The notes beneath the pieces are model-generated. The model saw only the letters and a program-made list of their open reading frames with translations, had not been told where the DNA came from and did no database searches. DNA of 16,992 bases from Methanocellales archaeon (GTDB taxonomy: Archaea > Halobacteriota > UBA148): NCBI GenBank assembly GCA_013415795.1, contig JAAEEL010000059.1, forward strand, positions 1 to 16,992, read 5' to 3'. Below, piece after piece: positions 15,652-16,992 of the stretch. The position numbers and the translations under genes are program-made. The stretch's first letter is position 1. The number at the start of each line of letters is the position of its first letter.

Positions 15652-15920
15652 TGAGAAACAAGCTCGGAAATATGAGCTTTGCAACGGCAATCCATAAACG
15701 ATCCTCTTGAATTTGGATCTCATACATAAGAATAATAACGTGATCATGGAATTCAATGAAAAAATTGGTAAGTGGATTGTGGATTTTGAAGAGTTGTTTG
15801 TTGGGATTAATAACCTTAGAATTTTAGTTTGATAAAGATGGATATCTAACACGAGTGAAAAGTGAAAGCTTTATTAGTGTTGTAATATATAAAGAAGATT
15901 ATACCATGGAGGATTTTACC
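15652..15920. other. Intergenic region between DUF763 and the Tat lipoprotein
   Basis: It contains a weak hairpin after the DUF763 stop (AAGCTC 15660-15665 with GAGCTT 15674-15679, loop of eight), a 28-codon open frame at 15746-15832 beginning MEFNEKIGKWIVDFEELF with no recognised family, and AT-rich promoter candidates at 15869-15877 and 15884-15893. The small frame has a Shine-Dalgarno-like GTGATC directly against its ATG, too close to be convincing. Confidence 0.4.
15884..15893 (+). promoter_or_regulatory. Candidate TATA element of the Tat lipoprotein gene
   Basis: AATATATAAA is a good TATA match and would place transcription near 15914, just before the ATG at 15921 but after the GGAGG site at 15908-15912. 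A weaker element CTTTATTAG at 15869-15877 would instead include that site. The two readings conflict and the sequence cannot settle it. Confidence 0.35.
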
Positions 15921-16691
15921 ATGGAAGAACCTATTAAAATGGGGCGGCGAAAGTTCCTCAAGTCTCTTGCACTTGCCGGAGCTATAGCCGCTATTGGTAC
16001 TTCAGGATGTGTATCACCTGAAGAGTCACCTCCCGTTCCTACGCCTGCGCCTATACCCCTCCCTAGGCCAACTCCAACCCCAACCCCAACTCCAACCCCA
16101 ACCCCAACTCCAACCCCAACCCCTAGGCCAACACCAACTCCAACCCCAACCCCAACCCCAACCCCAACTCCAACCCCAACCCCAACCCCAACTCCAACCC
16201 CCAAGTCAACACCAATATCCGAAATAATGCAAACGTTCACCACTGAAGAACTTGCCAAATACAATGGAAAAGACGGAGCTAAGGCATTGGTAGCCGTCAA
16301 CGGCGTAGTATATGACGTATCCAGTAGTATTGTATGGCCGGATGGGAAGCATATGGGTATTCACTTCGCAGGAGTAGATTTGACTGCAAATATTGCTCAG
16401 GCCCCACATGGTCTTGATAGGCCCCAAAGGTTTCCCGTTGTTGGAACATTAATGCAAAAGTTCACCACTGAAGAACTTGCCAAATACAATGGAAAAGACG
16501 GAGCTAAGGTATTGGTAGCCGTAGATGGGATAGTATATGATATATCCAGTAGTGAAAGGTGGAAGAATGGGGATCACATGAATTCTCATCACGCCGGCCA
16601 AGATTTGACAGAAGATATTAAAAAAGCCCCACATTATGGTACCCCAGTGATACAAAAGTTTCCAGTTGTTGGAACATTAGATGGAGCTTAA
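15921..16691 (+). CDS. Predicted Tat lipoprotein with Pro-Thr linker and two cytochrome b5-like heme-binding domains
   Basis: From ATG 15921 (GGAGG at 15908-15912) the protein has 256 residues. Residues 7-30 are a twin-arginine signal, MGRRKFLK then a hydrophobic stretch, ending in a lipobox-like GTSGC with C30 as the likely lipidated cysteine. It should therefore be exported folded and anchored outside the membrane. Residues 37-93 are a Pro-rich, then almost pure Pro-Thr, spacer. Two copies of a ~75-residue domain follow, each with FTTEELAKYNGKDGAK, VYDVS or VYDIS, a histidine-containing KHMGIHFAGVDLT or DHMNSHHAGQDLT, APH and KFPVVGTL-like ends. This pattern is that of predicted heme/steroid-binding proteins of the cytochrome b5 superfamily; heme binding is inferred. 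GTG 15855 and ATG 15906 are alternative starts. A role in extracytoplasmic electron transfer is likely but unproven. Confidence 0.85.
   Translation: MEEPIKMGRRKFLKSLALAGAIAAIGTSGCVSPEESPPVPTPAPIPLPRPTPTPTPTPTPTPTPTPTPRPTPTPTPTPTPTPTPTPTPTPTPTPKSTPISEIMQTFTTEELAKYNGKDGAKALVAVNGVVYDVSSSIVWPDGKHMGIHFAGVDLTANIAQAPHGLDRPQRFPVVGTLMQKFTTEELAKYNGKDGAKVLVAVDGIVYDISSSERWKNGDHMNSHHAGQDLTEDIKKAPHYGTPVIQKFPVVGTLDGA
16061..16202 (+). repeat. CCAACY hexamer repeat with a 60-base higher-order unit (Pro-Thr linker)
   Basis: The Pro-Thr spacer is encoded by CCAACY-type hexamers. The block beginning CCCTAGGCCAAC occurs at 16061 and again at 16121. The two 60-base units (16061-16120, 16121-16180) differ at only three positions by my reading, and a partial third unit without the CCTAGG start follows. 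Any gain or loss of hexamers stays in frame and would change the linker length only. Confidence 0.9.
16226..16681 (+). repeat. Tandem duplication encoding the two heme-binding domains (225-base period)
   Basis: GTTCACCACTGAAG begins at 16235 and again at 16460. The first ~50 bases of each copy are identical, and both copies end with a GTTGTTGGAACATTA segment (around 16437 and 16667). The middle parts diverge, including the histidine-containing segment. The second copy is about six bases longer near its end. Confidence 0.9.
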
Positions 16692-16818
16692 TTAATGTTT
16701 TAGATATTTTATCTCTAAACTAAAATAAATAATGGGTAAATTCATAGCCAATAATATCACTAGTCTGGACAAGATAGTAATTAATTTAACGAAAATCTGA
16801 TAATTAGGAGTGAATATA
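16692..16818. terminator. AT-rich gap with hairpin and T runs after the Tat lipoprotein gene
   Basis: TTTAGA (16699-16704) pairs with TCTAAA (16714-16719) around a loop containing T4. This is a plausible terminator for the lipoprotein gene. The rest of the 127-base gap is AT-rich, with no further recognisable feature except the ribosome binding site of the next gene. Confidence 0.35.
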
Positions 16819-16992
16819 TTGGCGAAAATTTTGGTCATTTATGAGTCAAAATATGGTAACACCAAACTTGTAGCAGAAACTATAATAAAAGGGATTATAG
16901 AAGTTGGAGGTATAGAAGTAATCCTTAGCGAAATCAAAGAAGTTAATCTCGACGATATCCTTCGTTATGATTCCCTATTAATAGGATCCCCC
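16819..16992 (+). CDS. Flavodoxin-family protein (3' partial)
   Basis: The first 58 residues are visible. With TTG 16819 read as Met, it starts MAKILVIYESKYGNTKLVAE, the FMN phosphate-binding loop of flavodoxins (S/T-x-x-G-N-T), followed by an amphipathic helix and a strand reading YDSLLIGSP, the usual second FMN-contact segment. GGAG at 16807-16810 gives good spacing to this TTG. A GTG at 16810 is in frame but would overlap that site. It could be a short flavodoxin or the N-terminus of a longer WrbA- or FprA-type protein; the window ends too soon to say. It lies next to the heme lipoprotein, so a joint redox role is possible but untested. Confidence 0.85.
   Translation, partial: MAKILVIYESKYGNTKLVAETIIKGIIEVGGIEVILSEIKEVNLDDILRYDSLLIGSP

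Noticed and set aside
15660..15679. Hairpin after DUF763 as an intrinsic terminator
   Set aside because: The stem is only six pairs with an eight-base loop and no T run follows.
16061..16202. CRISPR-like array
   Set aside because: The units are contiguous hexamers without unique spacers and lie inside a coding frame.
15899..16300. Minus-strand frame rich in Gly-Val repeats
   Set aside because: It is the reverse reading of the CCAACY Pro-Thr repeat; the + strand frame has a signal peptide, ribosome binding site and recognisable domains.

Overview
The window is archaeal chromosomal DNA from a lineage that carries the methanogenesis-type C1 pathway: a methanogen, an anaerobic methane or alkane oxidiser (ANME-1/Syntrophoarchaeia-like), or an Archaeoglobus-like euryarchaeon. 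The evidence is the set of genes for methanofuran, tetrahydromethanopterin (H4MPT) and coenzyme F420 biochemistry (fwdDBAC, ftr, mch, cofD, an FdhB-type F420 oxidoreductase), heterodisulfide reductase subunits hdrC and hdrB, an archaeal lipid geranylgeranyl reductase, archaeal-type Pth2 and TruD, and TATA-box promoters. I cannot fix the genus. The mcr, mer, mtr and hdrA genes that would separate these possibilities are not in the window.

Region 1 (1-8099, all +) is a tightly packed nine-gene cluster that begins before the window: fdhB-like (partial) - fwdD - fwdB - fwdA - fwdC - hdrC - hdrB - ftr - mch. Junctions overlap by 1-4 bases or are separated by at most 7 bases, so it is very probably one operon. 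It links formyl-methanofuran formation or oxidation (Fwd), transfer to H4MPT (Ftr), cyclisation (Mch), a CoM/CoB-thiol site (HdrB/HdrC) and an F420 site (FdhB-like). This layout suggests a physical F420-Hdr-Fwd electron-transfer assembly. HdrA and the polyferredoxin Fwd subunits are not encoded here.

Region 2 (8100-12281) holds a convergent geranylgeranyl reductase gene (-), then a + strand run: a 100-residue unknown protein, peptidyl-tRNA hydrolase Pth2, malate dehydrogenase and pseudouridine synthase TruD, overlapping or almost touching. Region 3 (12296-13641) has an SppA-type signal peptide peptidase and a tRNA-Val(CAC), both on -, followed by a 314-base AT-rich stretch with hairpins and a T10 tract.

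Region 4 (13642-15651, +) has cofD (F420 biosynthesis) followed by a DUF763 protein. Region 5 (15652-16992, +) has a predicted Tat-exported lipoprotein, in which a long Pro-Thr linker leads to two nearly identical cytochrome b5-like heme-binding domains, and the start of a flavodoxin-family gene. The lipoprotein is the most accessory-looking gene. Its linker is a nested hexamer/60-base repeat, and its two heme domains come from a 225-base duplication.
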